Source of the DNA: Gonocerus acuteangulatus
Taxonomy: Eukaryota > Arthropoda > Insecta > Hemiptera > Coreidae
DNA length: 64,000 bases
Assembly: GCA_946811695.1 (NCBI GenBank)
Contig: OX328125.1
Coordinates: forward strand, 105,550,876-105,614,875
Direction of reading: 5' to 3'
The position numbers and the translations under genes were made by a program. Below are positions 24,301 to 36,159 of the stretch, in pieces (within the stretch, counting starts at the first letter, position 1; each line of letters opens with the position of its first letter). The notes beneath the pieces are model-generated. The model was not told the DNA's origin. It saw only the letters and a list, made by a program, of their open reading frames with translations, and ran no database searches.

Positions 24301-27300
24301 CCGTTCTTTCTGATTTTAAGGAGAATCTTTCGACTAACTAAGGAGAATATAATTGAAATTGCTAATTCAGTTAAACGGGGTAAATAGGGAAATATTAAAA
24401 GGCTGAATGGGGTCCTGAAGAAAACAAGCGGTTTTCCATGGAGTCAGCACAAGCATAAAGCTGAGATCATCACAAGATAGCGGTGACCTATCCTAGCCTT
24501 CCGCTTCTCGAAGCCAAACACATCCACATTTACTAACAATCTTCCTTTCATTTTATATATCTACAAATAATCAAAACTGGACGAATTTCTGCATTAAAGC
24601 ATCCAGGTTCTGTCTATACTAGGTAGATATGCCAACGCCCTGTTTGACGATCTGTTCACGGTATTCTTTTTTTGTTTTGCATTGCCAAAGCCTACCGACA
24701 CTTCGGTAGCCTAGTTGGGTGTCAGATATCAGGAAATCAACCATATGGATGAAATGGAAAGTGTACTGAAAGAAATGTTGATATTTTTAATCTCACAGGC
24801 AATAAAGCAACTTAGCACGATAACAAGTTGGCAGATGGACACGTTTGGAATTTTTACGAATGAATGATCGCCACTGAGTGCTTCTTGTTGGCCCTTTAAG
24901 TCCAGCATCTTTCCAACAAATCTATCCGTTGCCATAGAAAAATCCGTCGGGATCATCAAACGGTTATCTGCCAATGATATTTGGTGCCGTTAACGCTGCT
25001 ACTTTATGCTGGTCCTTCATGAACATACGCTCTCCAGAATCCATCGACATCATCAGAGATAGGACTGGTGATGAAGATCACCATCAGACCCAACCCAAAA
25101 TCCAGGCAAATGATCTGCTTTACAGGTTATCCGCCAAGACTGGGTGTGCCGTTAAGGCTGTTAAGGCTGGTTAGGGCGGGCCCTATATTGATCTGCGGCG
25201 GCGGCAGTCTCACTTCCGGGTAGCCGTCAAGGCCACCCCACGCCATCTTGTCCTCCACGTGCCAATGTCACGAGTCTCTACCTCGGGGGGTCGTTACCCC
25301 ACGTGTCGCTCTATTCATTTATTCCCTTTCTCTCACCCCGAAATACTTCCAAAATGGTTTAAAATGGACCTTATATAAGACATATTTATTGACTAGGAGC
25401 TTTAGAGCTACCCCCTGGGGGAAAATATTATATTTTCTCAAAAAGCAATTTATCCAGACATCTGTGTATTATATCAGTGCAAACATCTTGAAAGATTATA
25501 ATGCTTGTGAATGAATTCCTTTATATTGTAATATATTTATGTATTCTGCAGTGAACACTAAATACATATAAATTAACATTATATGCCGTAAAAAGAAGAA
25601 TAGTTAAATAAATCCCTTACGCCGTAACAGACACCGATTAGAGTATTGTGGGAAATTTGTCATAAGCATCCATTCTCTAACCGATGTAGAGATAGTAGTA
25701 AGTCTAGTTTGTGGATTGGAAGTTTACCTTATACATCTGATGGCAGAAACATGGATCAGTAATGCCAAAATAGTGGCTTGAAAGTTACAGAATTATGCAG
25801 AAAGTGCTTGCCCTTTGTAGTCCAGGTCAATATGTGACAGGATATTGTAAATTCGTTGCTGTGAACAATTGGTCGACAGGACTAAACTGAAGAGCTGCCA
25901 AAGAGATTGGGAGGGAGTACCTGCAGATAGGTAAATGTGTTGATAATGAGGGTCTGAAGAAGGATGGGAGGCCTTGGGTTTTTTTGCTGTCCCAAGAGAG
26001 CTATCCCACTCGAGAGGGCGACCCACTGTCTGCAGGTAAATCTGTAGTCCCGGATACAACAATCCTTTCAAATAGGCTTTTATTATAGCCTCGTCTATAA
26101 CGGGCGCTCTCAGACGCCGTAACATCCACCCGCGCCCATTGTACAAACCAACAATTGATGGGACCCAACAAACGAACATTAGTACAAAGACACGCAAGAT
26201 ATGGCATGGAAAACAATAATTGAAGAAAATAAAATTAAAGGTTTGTGGTTCTCGACATAGTGACCCGACAAACATTTAGAGGACAGAAATCGATCGCTCA
26301 ATGAGATTTCGATCGCTCAATGAGCACGATCGAAAACTATTTAAGAACAGTGCAAACTTGAGGAAGCTCGTCAATTTTCTTGGACTCGGTTGTTGATGGT
26401 TTCAGATACTTTTTCTGCGGGTGTCATTACGGAAGGACATTAGCGATCCTACCCGCTTACGAGTGTCCCTTCGGAAGGACACTCCTCCATTACTTTTCCC
26501 TTTGGATTCGTAAATGGAGGGGATTCACTTTTACAGCTCCAGGTAAAGAGAGTTGCTTTCAATATTGTTTGGACTTTCCCCGTATTCAAATCGGCTGAAT
26601 GGAAGATTTTTGTCTACATGAAAAATTAAAACAAAAAATGCACCCGATACCGAGGTATTCCTAAACAATGACAGCCGCAGCGAAAGTGTTAAAGAGGGTC
26701 CCTGTGCCACTTTCTTGCCAAATGTGAGGTACTTGGGAGAAATAAGGTCGTCAAACTGTGGATTTATTGAACTTGCGATGCAAAGGTAACCTCAAATACC
26801 TTCTAGGGCCAAAACTACAATAGGACTTCGGAGGCCAGAGTGCCTGTCATTTGGTTATTTCTAAAGTAATTTATTTTTTTAAGGTGCATTTAATTTTTTC
26901 GTCAGAAGATTTTTAATAACAGTCCTTAATATTATACGCAGGCGAGGAGACGTAAGTCGCCGGGTTTGGGTTAACCTAAAATCTAAATGTGACGCCCACT
27001 TGAGCTCCTTTTTTAGAGGTATCCCAATGTATTTTTCTTTTGGTTTTATATGAAGTGGAGCATCATGTTGATTACTCTATTCTTGGACCGTTTGGTTCAC
27101 CTATGACGTCAAGTTGGTCTATTATGTGGAGCAAAGTGAATTAAAGTTGGTTCTACAAAGCGGAGTAGATATGTGAGTGATGTTGGGACTATTAAGTGAA
27201 TTAAAGATGAAAGCTCTATCCGGGTCGATATTTGTTCCCAAGCCTTTCCCATCCCGTTCCTTCTAGGACTAGGATAAGGATAACGTAAGGGGATACGGAG

Positions 27301-27956
27301 ACCTAGAGGTTTGAATAAGCCAGCTAGTATTGTACAGGAGGTTCGTCCTGAGATAATAAGACCGATTAGGGGGCTAAGCTCTCACGGATCTTTTTTTTTG
27401 TTCGTTGTATGGATGCGTTTAGAAAAGGCTGCCTCCCGATGGATGTGTATGAGCATGACCTAAATCTGTTTTTTTCCGCCGTGCGGTAGAGCTAGCGTGC
27501 ATAATAGGGGTGGGTGGATGGGTTGTATAACGGGGGTGAGAACCCAACCCAACCCCCGGAAATGTGGGTCAGGCTTGAATCCCCACCCCCGTCTACCTGG
27601 CTAACGGGACCCAAGCTCTCTGGGTCAAGGCTGGGTGAAAGGCTGCTCCCTCACATTTACATAGGCCTCCTTCCCTCCTCACCTGTCTAGCCTCTTCTCT
27701 CATCTTCTGTGTTCCACAAGGCTCTATTATAGTCCCCTTCTTATTTTATATTAATTCGAAATGAATAAATAAGATAGAATAATTAATATAGGAAGCTCCC
27801 TAAATTATTAAAGTATACGTCATGATGGAAATAGTCTGGACTCATTCATGATAAATGAATAAAGTTATATTTTTAAATAAAAATAAGCTTATGTTTGAGC
27901 CCAAATTTTGCTTTCTTTGTAACAGCTTTGAAAAGAAGAAGAATTGATCCGTGTAG
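21336..27956. other. Mostly AT-rich sequence with several unexplained GC-richer patches
   Basis: The patches are 22,905-23,085 (with a full CRE-type palindrome TGACGTCA at 22,981), 24,730-25,380, 25,790-26,280, 26,380-26,600 and 27,230-27,690. The 24,730-25,200 patch has plausible frames on both strands (about 80 minus, 66 plus) but no domain. Near 25,240 there is a GCCATCTTG (YY1-type) and near 25,372 a TATATAAG, which could form a plus-strand core promoter. The 160-codon minus frame at 25,793-26,275 starts with a hydrophobic stretch and is unrecognised. A short direct duplication TCGATCGCTCAATGAG occurs twice at 26,291-26,325. Confidence 0.35.
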
Positions 27957-28078
27957 AGGGGTTAGCATTAAGACAGGAAGGGTGAAACAAGTGCCCTCTG
28001 GTGTACAAGCTCTGAAGATACAGTTTTGATGGTCGATAAAGATATATTTACCATGTCTTTCACAGTAATAACTATGAC
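27957..28078 (+). repeat. Dispersed repeat family B, copy 2
   Basis: A direct match to 14,324-14,455 with roughly 85% identity by eye over the best blocks. A short insertion or deletion follows CTCTGAAG. Confidence 0.7.
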
Positions 28079-28586
28079 GGTGTATTATGACTTTCTAGGA
28101 AGGTTTTATATCATAAATGGCAATGTTCAATGTTATTTTTCATAGAACTACAGAAAATAATCTGTGATGTGTATTTTCCTATCTTGCATCTCACTATTCG
28201 CGCAACGTCTGCAATGATTAGTGCAGTACGTCACTTCCTTCTTAATCTTTTGGGGTCATGGAAATATTTTGCTTCTACAAGGTGGAATTTTTTTATGAAG
28301 TATAATCGCTTTATGAAATATTCTTCAATGAGGAAGTGAGCTAACATTTTATTTATTTAAAGATAATACCTTGAAAAGTCAGACTATTATCCCAGATATC
28401 TGGGAGGCACAACAGAAGTAGTCACTTCAGATATGTATACAAATCTAAAATGGGAGCATTATGTTTTAAGGCAAAAATATTCATTTGTTATTCAATTGTA
28501 TTTATTTAATTATTTATTATGACTATTCTATTAAAAAAAAGGCTATATTCATTCATTCATACCTCTGGAGAACAATAGAGATAATA

Positions 28587-28589
<3 letters not shown>

Positions 28590-28679
<90 letters not shown>
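28590..28679. repeat. (GA)n microsatellite
   Basis: About 90 bases of uninterrupted GA. The open frame through it (poly Glu-Arg) is an artefact. A purine-rich segment continues to about 28,830. Confidence 0.95.
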
Positions 28680-28682
<3 letters not shown>

Positions 28683-29230
28683 ATAGAGAGAGTTGTATGA
28701 GGAAGAGGTTGGAATTTCCGAAAGTGTGATAGAGAGGAGGAAACGAAAGGGAGAGAACTCGCCCGACTAGAAGAGGAAGGGGAGAGTGAGACGAGAGAGG
28801 AAGTGAAATTTCGGAAAGTGTGCCGAGCCCCAGTTGGCTAGAAAGTTATAGACCGGCAAGGTCGCTCGAAAGTGCAATTATACACTCTCTTTCCACTCGC
28901 CATCTGCTCTCATTGGTCACTGTTCATCATCACACTTTCCACGGCCGTACATATCCAGGCGTAATGTATTCATCATAGATAGACACACTTACATCTAGTG
29001 ATTCCCGGAGGACGGCTGTTCCGATTAGTCACTAGCTTCATCCTGAGAGCAGTCGTAATTCCAATTATTGGCGCCCAACAGCGGGCGTTGGATGGATCCT
29101 GAGGCGCTAATGTACCTTGGGAAAATACTTCAAAATAAGGGACGAGGGGAAAAAATACATCCTTCAAGCCATAATGTATTCAGGATAAAGATCTAACATA
29201 CTAGCTCGTACCGTCCTAGACATGTTCACG
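28680..29230. other. GC-richer segment with tRNA-Lys-like primer-binding motif
   Basis: The stretch 29,069-29,086 reads TGGCGCCCAACAGCGGGC. By eye it matches 15 of 18 bases of the primer-binding site complementary to animal tRNA-Lys. Upstream sequence could be an old LTR (roughly 28,695-29,066), but I see no second LTR or gag/pol. On the minus strand an open segment 28,993-29,100 is bounded by a CAG acceptor and a GTAAGT donor, so a coding exon is an alternative reading. Confidence 0.25.
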
Positions 29231-30239
29231 CTTCTTTTGGCTTCATTTAACTATCGTAATGTAGTAATATCACATTAGTACAGTGTGGTGAAATTCATAC
29301 AAACTGCTAGGATATTTTCATTTAACCGATACCAAACGGAAGAACTTTGCCCAAACAGTTCGAATAGACCAATATATTTGTCTGTTCGCTCTCAGACAAA
29401 TATATAAACATAGTGTAGGTTTGTACACATTTCTTCACACTGTACTGTAAGAGAAATGTCGGAATAGAGGTTTTTATTCTCCTTCTTTTTAGCTAGTTTC
29501 CTCTTTCCGTCGAAGTAAAGCACTAATAAGGATGACCTATTTTTTGGTATATAATAATTTTAATATTGAGTATGTGCAAACTTGAATATTTTGCTGAAAA
29601 GTATTTGCATAGCAAATATCCTGTCCTAAGCATTGAAATTACTTCATAAATTCACTGTTTGTAACGATTTTTTTTTATATATTTGTTTAATAAAGAAAAG
29701 AAAAAAAAACAGATATTGCCGAGCATGTAGTAAAAATAAAAATATGCCCAATATTATATTATATTACCCTAAAATCGCATTAATGCTGCAAGCTTGTAAA
29801 TGGCTTTCTATATTTGAAGATATTTTAAATTAATATTAATAAATATAAATTATTTGCTATACATTATATAGCGCTAAAACAATTGTTTTCTGAGATTAGA
29901 TACTATTTTCATTACATTTTATGTAAATAAATTATTCTAGAGTGTTCAGTCTTTATCAAAATTAAATGCAGCGGCCGATTAGTGTTTAAGAAATTGAACA
30001 AGGTCAAAATAATTAGGAAATTAAGAATTTCAAATGAACCTAATCAAATTTCCAACGGCTTCAAATGTCAAAATCCTTTTAAGCTGGTTTTCTAGTAATT
30101 AAGCTAACATTTTTTTTTTTTTTAATGTTAACGATTAACGATTAGATTTATTTTTACTATTTATTGACTTTAGATGTTAATTATTTGTTTAATCCTTCGG
30201 ATTACAGAACAATCAATAAAAATACTCCAGTCAACCCTA
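29231..30239. other. AT-rich non-coding sequence
   Basis: No gene, SINE or TIR pair is recognised. Confidence 0.45.
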
Positions 30240-30564
30240 CGGTACAGGCTACACAGCTGTCTTACGGAGGGGGAAGGTGGATTTAGGAAGAGCCAACCCT
30301 ACCTCTCGGACCGTGAAAGTGGGTCGGAAGCGGCCCCCTCCAGTAAAATTAGAAATCTCCCAGAAGAAGGTAGAGAGGGAGGGCCTAGACTCGAGAGATA
30401 TCTGGGTCAGTGCTACCTGCCTCTACACCTCCACCCACCCTCCCGTGAGAATCTCAACGGGCACCTGTGCGGACCATACAGGAAGTTTGCACTCCCATAC
30501 CCCTCGAGGAATACCTGGCCCTTTTAAAAAGATCCCACTTTTCAGAAGGCGAACCATGGGATGA
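30240..30564. other. GC-rich island, two long plus-strand frames
   Basis: An abrupt 320-base island of GC-rich DNA in AT-rich surroundings, ending near CGAACCATGGGATGA. Overlapping plus-strand frames (95 and 117 codons) are basic and Pro/Ser/Arg-rich without known motifs. It may be an insertion, an exon of an unknown gene or a regulatory element; I cannot decide. Confidence 0.3.
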
Positions 30565-30829
30565 CAATTAAATAAAAAAATGTGGAGAGGGAAAAAAAAC
30601 GAACGGTTGGATTATGAGAGTCATTAGTGGTACAGTTATTATAAATAATGAATTTATTATGGTAATCTAATTCGATGGATTTTATTTTTTTGTATTATTT
30701 TGCATATCACTTTATTGAATATTTAAATCATAAATATATCAATAAAAGAAAAATTAGTGGTAGGTAGAGATGGTATTTCTCCAATTATTTGTAAACAAAA
30801 ATTATACATTTACTTTTTTTTTAACGCTG

Positions 30830-30835
<6 letters not shown>

Positions 30836-30892
<57 letters not shown>
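30836..30892. repeat. (AT)n microsatellite
   Basis: About 55 bases of TA dinucleotides, followed by GTATACACATATAT. Confidence 0.9.
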
Positions 30893-30895
<3 letters not shown>

Positions 30896-31058
30896 ACACA
30901 TATATAAAAAAATATCTTCAAAATTAATTACATCTTAAAATATTCCGAAAATATCTGTCAATTAATTTTCCACGAAGAGAGGTAGGAATATCTACATTAA
31001 ATCGTAGATTTAATAATCGCCCAAGTAAATCGTAGAATACCTATGGTTTATATATAAA

Positions 31059-31070
31059 CACATATATGTA

Positions 31071-31116
<46 letters not shown>
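31059..31116. repeat. (AT)n microsatellite
   Basis: TA dinucleotides with a few GT interruptions at the left edge. Confidence 0.9.
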
Positions 31117-31118
<2 letters not shown>

Positions 31119-32981
31119 ATTTAACTTAGGGAAATACCGTCTCTGGCTACCACTGTTTGTTTCTTTCTATTTTAAGTTTAAATTATATTTTTATATGTGG
31201 GATTTTAAGATATATGTAATGAATTTCACACTTTCGAAGTTTATAAAGTTATTGAATAAATAGGATAAAACGAATTCTTAAAATTTTTGGAAACATTAGG
31301 AATTTATTAAAAAGAAATAACAACTAGTAATAGAGTTACATTTCGATCAGACAATTTACAACTATTTTCTCGACATAACGCTCAAATTTAAAACCATTAA
31401 TATAAAACTTCATTTTATAACCATGTTCCCGATTATAAGGTTCCCCTAGTTTATAAGTATTTTCCCCATAGAACGCTCTCGCCATTTATAACCATTTTCC
31501 CAATAAGTAATTCTCCTTTATAATGATTTCTTTGATTAAGGGCTAAAATCAATTTACCGAAGAAGTAATTCAGTAAAAAAAACAAAAAAAAAAAAACAAA
31601 AACATTTACATATAATAAAAATAATGATTATTAATATTGATTGATTGTTAGTTAATTTTTAAAACTGTCCTCATCAAGAACTAAGTTGTGAGAAATATTA
31701 GTCAAAGTGTTCATTTTGTATGATTAGTTTGACATGATGATTCGCTGTCAAAATATAATAGTAATTGAGATTATTTATTGCTGATGATAAGCATACATTT
31801 TTAGCAATATATTTTGGCTTTGTTATTTATTATTTGTAACATTCCTCGAAGATAAATAAAACTAATGAGTTAATCTTAAAGTATTCAGATAGGCGAGCCA
31901 GAAGAAGCCAGTTGTTTGAGCGGGGGTGTAGACGGAAGAGAGGCAAGGTCGCTTCGACGTCAGCACCGTATTTAAAACATCTAATCCACTCAAAACTATT
32001 TCCCGCCAAAAATAACGCGGGAAAAATCATACGTCAATAATGAATATTCTTGTTGGGACCCTCCGGTAGTAGCATCGGCCTGAACTCTTAACAATAGGTT
32101 CACTCCATAGGCAAACTACTTCAAAATTGTTTACTAACTTTAAGCTTTATGTATATTATATAACTAAAATAAATAAATAAATTATTTTTAATTATGGAGT
32201 TGTAATAAGTATAAATAAAAACATCTGTTGTTTGTGATTTTATGTCATTGTCAACATTACAGATTTAGTTTCATCGTTTATCAAAGCACACTTTTTATAT
32301 ATTAATATTTTGTTTATATACATTACAGAAATTTATATATTTTGAATATGTTAAAAAAACAACTGTATTATATGGAAGGATTTTAAATATTCTTGACTTA
32401 TTATTATTGGTTATTTGCTCATATAATTAGTAAAACAATGATAATAAAAATAAAAGTTAACAAATAAATTGCAATAAAATACACAGAAACATAGGCAACA
32501 AGGATGTTTATACAGGATGCAGAGAAAACGTTTTATGAAACCTTTTACCTGAACGGAAACTAACAATCAACCACAAACATAAATTTTAATAACTAATGAA
32601 TTTTTCTTGATTTCAGCCGCAATAGGCAGAATCTTTCGGAATGTATTAAAATGAGAAGAAGAAAATACAATAATTCAACGAGGGAACGATCAGGCACAAA
32701 AAAAAGCGGGCTGTCAGCCAAATTGTGCAAATTTAACAAAAAATGTTTTTTTTACCAGAGAATTATGACTGCTTTAGTTACAAAAATCGTCTACTAATTT
32801 TTTAAAATCATAAATGTTTTTTACTATGCTATAAAAAATAATATATTTTTTTTAAATTTCACTAATTTGTTTTTTTTTATATGATTTTTGTTTATTAATA
32901 GTTTTGTATATTTATATGCCGTTTTTTACTTTATTCGGATATACACATACATACTGGCCCATATTAATTGATTTACTGCAT
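31117..32981. other. AT-rich non-coding sequence
   Basis: No gene or element is supported. The minus-strand frame at 31,830-32,030 is unremarkable. Confidence 0.45.
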
Positions 32982-32983
32982 AA

Positions 32984-33033
32984 ATAAAGGCAAAAATAAT
33001 ATATATATATATATATATATATATTATTTTTGC

Positions 33034-33082
<49 letters not shown>
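32984..33082. repeat. 56-bp perfect palindrome plus (AT)n
   Basis: ATAAAGGCAAAAATAAT followed by (AT)n and the exact reverse complement ATTATTTTTGCCTTTAT gives a perfect palindrome at 32,984-33,039. It is followed directly by a second (AT)n run to 33,082. The structure could extrude as a cruciform. Confidence 0.85.
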
Positions 33083-33085
<3 letters not shown>

Positions 33086-33736
33086 CATCTATGGTTGTGT
33101 GTCAATACTGTTATCCTGATTATTAAAATACTTATAATAAGAATAATGTCATGAAATAAAAGGCATTATGTAGTATTATAAACCAATAAAATCATAATGA
33201 ATTCGATATGCGTGCGTCCATGCGCCCTTTTGTGCACATACGTACAGCTTGATCAGCGCACGCGTAAGGTAGACCGAAAGCTATTTGGTGTTCTATGCGC
33301 ATGATGCTAACTCCAACTCAGGACGCCATTTTTTGGCCAGACGCATTTATTGCTTTATATTAAAGGTTTTAATAACTATGTTAGCTATAAATGATAATGG
33401 AGAGTTTATTATTTCTAAAGTAAGGAAAAACGTAATCCTGCCTTTAAAGTTTGTTGGGACAATAAAACCTCTTTTGTACTATGTTGAAAATAAAATATCT
33501 CCATAAAATGTAATGAGGGACAAAATCAACAATGGGAAACACAAATTAAACACCGAATAAAGTATTATTAAGACAAAAACACTGCCAACAACATAATTTG
33601 ACAACAACGCTACAAGGAAGCGACGCTATTGTCTCATGCTTGAGTAGACCCAGTCCGGTCACTGCTTATGACCCACTAAGGCGCCATTTTTAATGTCCCT
33701 TATTAAATATACATCCCTCGACAATGAAAAACTTAC
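33083..33736. other. Non-coding, promoter-like motifs
   Basis: Contains ATGCGCATGATG near 33,296 and two GCCATTTTT motifs (ACGCCATTTTTTGG near 33,324, GGCGCCATTTTTAA near 33,681), which resemble NRF1 and YY1-type sites. The plus-strand 73-codon frame at 33,285-33,506 is unrecognised. A promoter here is speculative. Confidence 0.25.
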
Positions 33737-33804
33737 AGGGATAAAACATTCAATCGTTGTCTTTCCTCACGAACATACTCCTTTAATTTATTAGGAAGGA
33801 AAAA
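33737..33804 (-). CDS. Candidate 68-base exon
   Basis: On the minus strand the segment lies between acceptor CATACTATTTTTCAG and donor CCCT|GTAAGTTTT. Only one frame is open: FFLPNKLKEYVREERQRL, then NVLSL, which is mixed and protein-like. It enters in phase 0 and leaves in phase 2, so it does not fit between the exons at 35,421 and 3,459. It could belong to another minus-strand transcript, or be chance. Confidence 0.25.
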
Positions 33805-34107
33805 CTGAAAAATAGTATGAAGTTTTTCTTGGATAACCGACTAAAATGAGTGCAAGAAAATAATAATGAAGCAGTAAAATGTATGGATTAGCTATAACAA
33901 TCAGAAGAAATGTTGTATTTCCATACAAAATAAGTACATTTTCTTGTGTTTATTTTAGTGCTTTATAAGAGGACGTGTTTTTGTAAATTTTAGAGATATT
34001 TTGAGATTATTGAACTGGTTAGAAGTAAGGAATAATTATTGTATTATCATATTTTTCTGTTGATAATATTTCAGAATTTTAGTTTATTATATTGAAAAAA
34101 ATATATC
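33805..34107. other. AT-rich non-coding sequence
   Basis: Nothing recognised. Confidence 0.45.
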
Positions 34108-34341
34108 AATTGAAGGAGTCGGGGCAATATAGTGCGAAGGAACATTTTTCAAAAAACTTAACTGTAGCTGCTATATGTTGGATATTATGTGGGACTATCA
34201 GTCTATGATGCAAATGCTACTTAATCTTGTTGCCACTAACCATTTCAACTTAGAGTCTAACATAATATCCAAAATAGCCAGCTACAGTTATTTTTAGTTA
34301 AAAATGTTTTTCGGCACTATTTTGCTCCGATCCCTTCAATT
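34108..34341. mobile_element. Foldback MITE-like element, 234 bp
   Basis: Two inverted arms of about 80 bp. The left arm starts AATTGAAGGAGTCGGGGCAA and the right arm, reverse-complemented, AATTGAAGGGATCGGAGCAA. Both continue through ATAGTGC, AACATTTTT, AACTGTAGCTG and TTGGATATTATG. There is no coding sequence, and no unambiguous target duplication, so the superfamily is undetermined. Confidence 0.7.
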
Positions 34342-34519
34342 ATAACATGCAAGAGAATTATTCTAAAAGTAATACATTAGAATGGAGGGAAAAATTGTAA
34401 ATATACCCTGTAAGAACGTTTTTCAAAAACTACAGGTAAAAAGGGTTTATAAGTTATATTTTTATCAATGAAATGCTAAGTAAAACTAGTAATAAATTTT
34501 ACAGCAAATTAGAAAGTAC

Positions 34520-34581
<62 letters not shown>

Positions 34582-35420
34582 ATACAAGAAGGTAGAGGAA
34601 AATGAGAGAAGACAGTGAGAGGGAGGGCAAATCGCGGGGTCAGGGACGTGAGGAGGAAAAACTACTCAAAAATATTTCCGCCAAGACTTGGATGGCTCTC
34701 ACTCCTCAGCCGCTCCCCTCCTAGCCCAGATCGCAAGACTCCAATGTACTCCCTACATCTAGGACAGAAACAGGCTAATAGGCCAATAGCACAAGATAAA
34801 CAACACACTAATACAACATAGACAACTGTTTAAAAAAATACTTATAAACTGAAGAAAAATCTAGATGAATGAAAGTAAAATCATGCTGAAGAAATGTCAA
34901 CAAATCACAAAAAAATATTGGTGCACAACAATAAAAATATAGAAAAATTCTATACTGTACTAACTAGTATATAATTGGAAAATTATACAAGAATAGTGTT
35001 ATGCGGGTTTTAAGTAAATAACAAAAAAAAAACAAACAACAACCCTAATCAAAGAATCTACTTTTTAATTACGTATTTATTTTGGGGCTCCAAATCTTGC
35101 AATAGAATCCATTTTTTCTGTAATTTGTTGGGGATTTATATTGTTGTTTTTTGTCTGAGTTTACTGTATGTTTAACTTTTATCTTTAATGAAAATGTTCT
35201 TAGAATTGGAGGAGAATATTTTTTAAAATGTGTTATTTACTTGAGGATTCATCGGAAAGTTATTCTATGTATGTAAATATATATTTAAAATCCAAACGGT
35301 GAATTGTTTAAAAGAATACTACAATGTAAACTAATATTGATAAGAATTAAAAAAAAAAAAATAAAAATACCATTCACTACTAGATAAGGTAAAATAGTAT
35401 TTTCTGGGCTGATAACTTAC
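34342..35420. other. AT-rich sequence with (AT)n at 34,523-34,585
   Basis: A long (AT)n run is followed by a GC-richer segment 34,590-34,820 (open plus-strand frame without known motifs) and then AT-rich DNA up to the candidate first exon. Confidence 0.4.
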
Positions 35421-35565
35421 GGTATCTCTTCATTAATGATTTTTTGTAGGCCTTGCAGTTTGGGTCCTGGGCTTGTGCATCTGAGTCGTCAGAGTCTGAA
35501 GTGCAGTATTCATACTTGACCCTAGATGTGGAAGACAAATCCAAAGGGCCGGATTCAACCTCCAT
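35421..35565 (-). CDS. First coding exon, putative transcriptional regulator with PLDLS motif
   Basis: The minus-strand ATG at 35,563-35,565 lies in an ideal context (AATTACCATGG). The 145-base coding part gives 48 residues and leaves in phase 1 at a consensus donor (TACC|GTAAGTTATC). Residues 7-11 are PLDLS, the classic CtBP-binding motif (PxDLS). V16-K-Y-E19 fits the SUMOylation consensus. An acidic serine run (SDSDDSD) covers 23-29, and the exon ends in basic KKSLMKRY. These short motifs are typical of transcription regulators, but no DNA-binding domain is seen, so the role is inferred. The exon at 3,459-3,590 accepts phase 1 and carries another VKxE motif. The two are probably one gene with a 32 kb intron, possibly with other exons between. 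Confidence 0.55.
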
Positions 35566-36000
35566 GGTAATTACAAGGTGCACAGAACACTGATTGATGG
35601 CTAATTAGTCACTTAACACTTCCGAAGGGCCATATCTCACACTGCTACTTGTCACTTGGAACTATGATATATGTCTCTGATAGATCGGCTTTTTGTGTCT
35701 TAATGATATATCGAGATAGAGATAGAGAGAGGGGGGACGAGTTGCATCGGCGAAGGTTCGGTCCCAACTGCCGGGCATACTCCCCTCCTGGCACACTGAC
35801 TCAGTGGCCTCTTCGGCTAGGATCGGGAGTTTCCGTGAGAGCCGGCACGACACCAGCTTGTCTCTGATAAGGCCTATCAGCGGATGTCACCTCTCCTGGA
35901 TACCTTCTCGTATTAACGGCCTAACGTCTTTTTCTCCTTTAATTCCTGCCTCATGAATAGCTGACAAGCATCCGGATAGCGTCTGAAATTCTTTCCCTAG
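35566..36000 (-). promoter_or_regulatory. Presumed 5' UTR and promoter region of the minus-strand gene
   Basis: A GC-richer block lies immediately upstream of the first coding exon. It contains an AP-1 consensus TGACTCA (35,797-35,803) and two GATA sites facing each other, CTGATAAGGCCTATCAG (35,864-35,880). No clear TATA box is seen at a fixed distance. The transcription start is not determinable from sequence alone. Confidence 0.35.
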
Positions 36001-36159
36001 TCTTTTTCATTCTAGTGTTTTAGAAGCAAGACGGACTAAAAATTACATGCCACTAAATCATTTTCTATCAAGTTTACGTACATTTTGGGAATTTTTGCGA
36101 AGACAACATCTAGTTACTTTGAAGTATCGGTCGTGATTTTGGTACTTACTGATTAGCTT
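36001..36159. other. Short AT-rich spacer
   Basis: Nothing recognised, apart from the target duplication ATTAGCTT at 36,152-36,159 belonging to the next element. Confidence 0.5.

Noticed and set aside
28485..28700. Open frame with poly Glu-Arg
   Set aside because: It is the (GA)n run translated.
28993..29100. Internal exon of the putative minus-strand gene
   Set aside because: Despite a GTAAGT donor, the phase-1 frame needed to join the neighbouring exons contains a stop.
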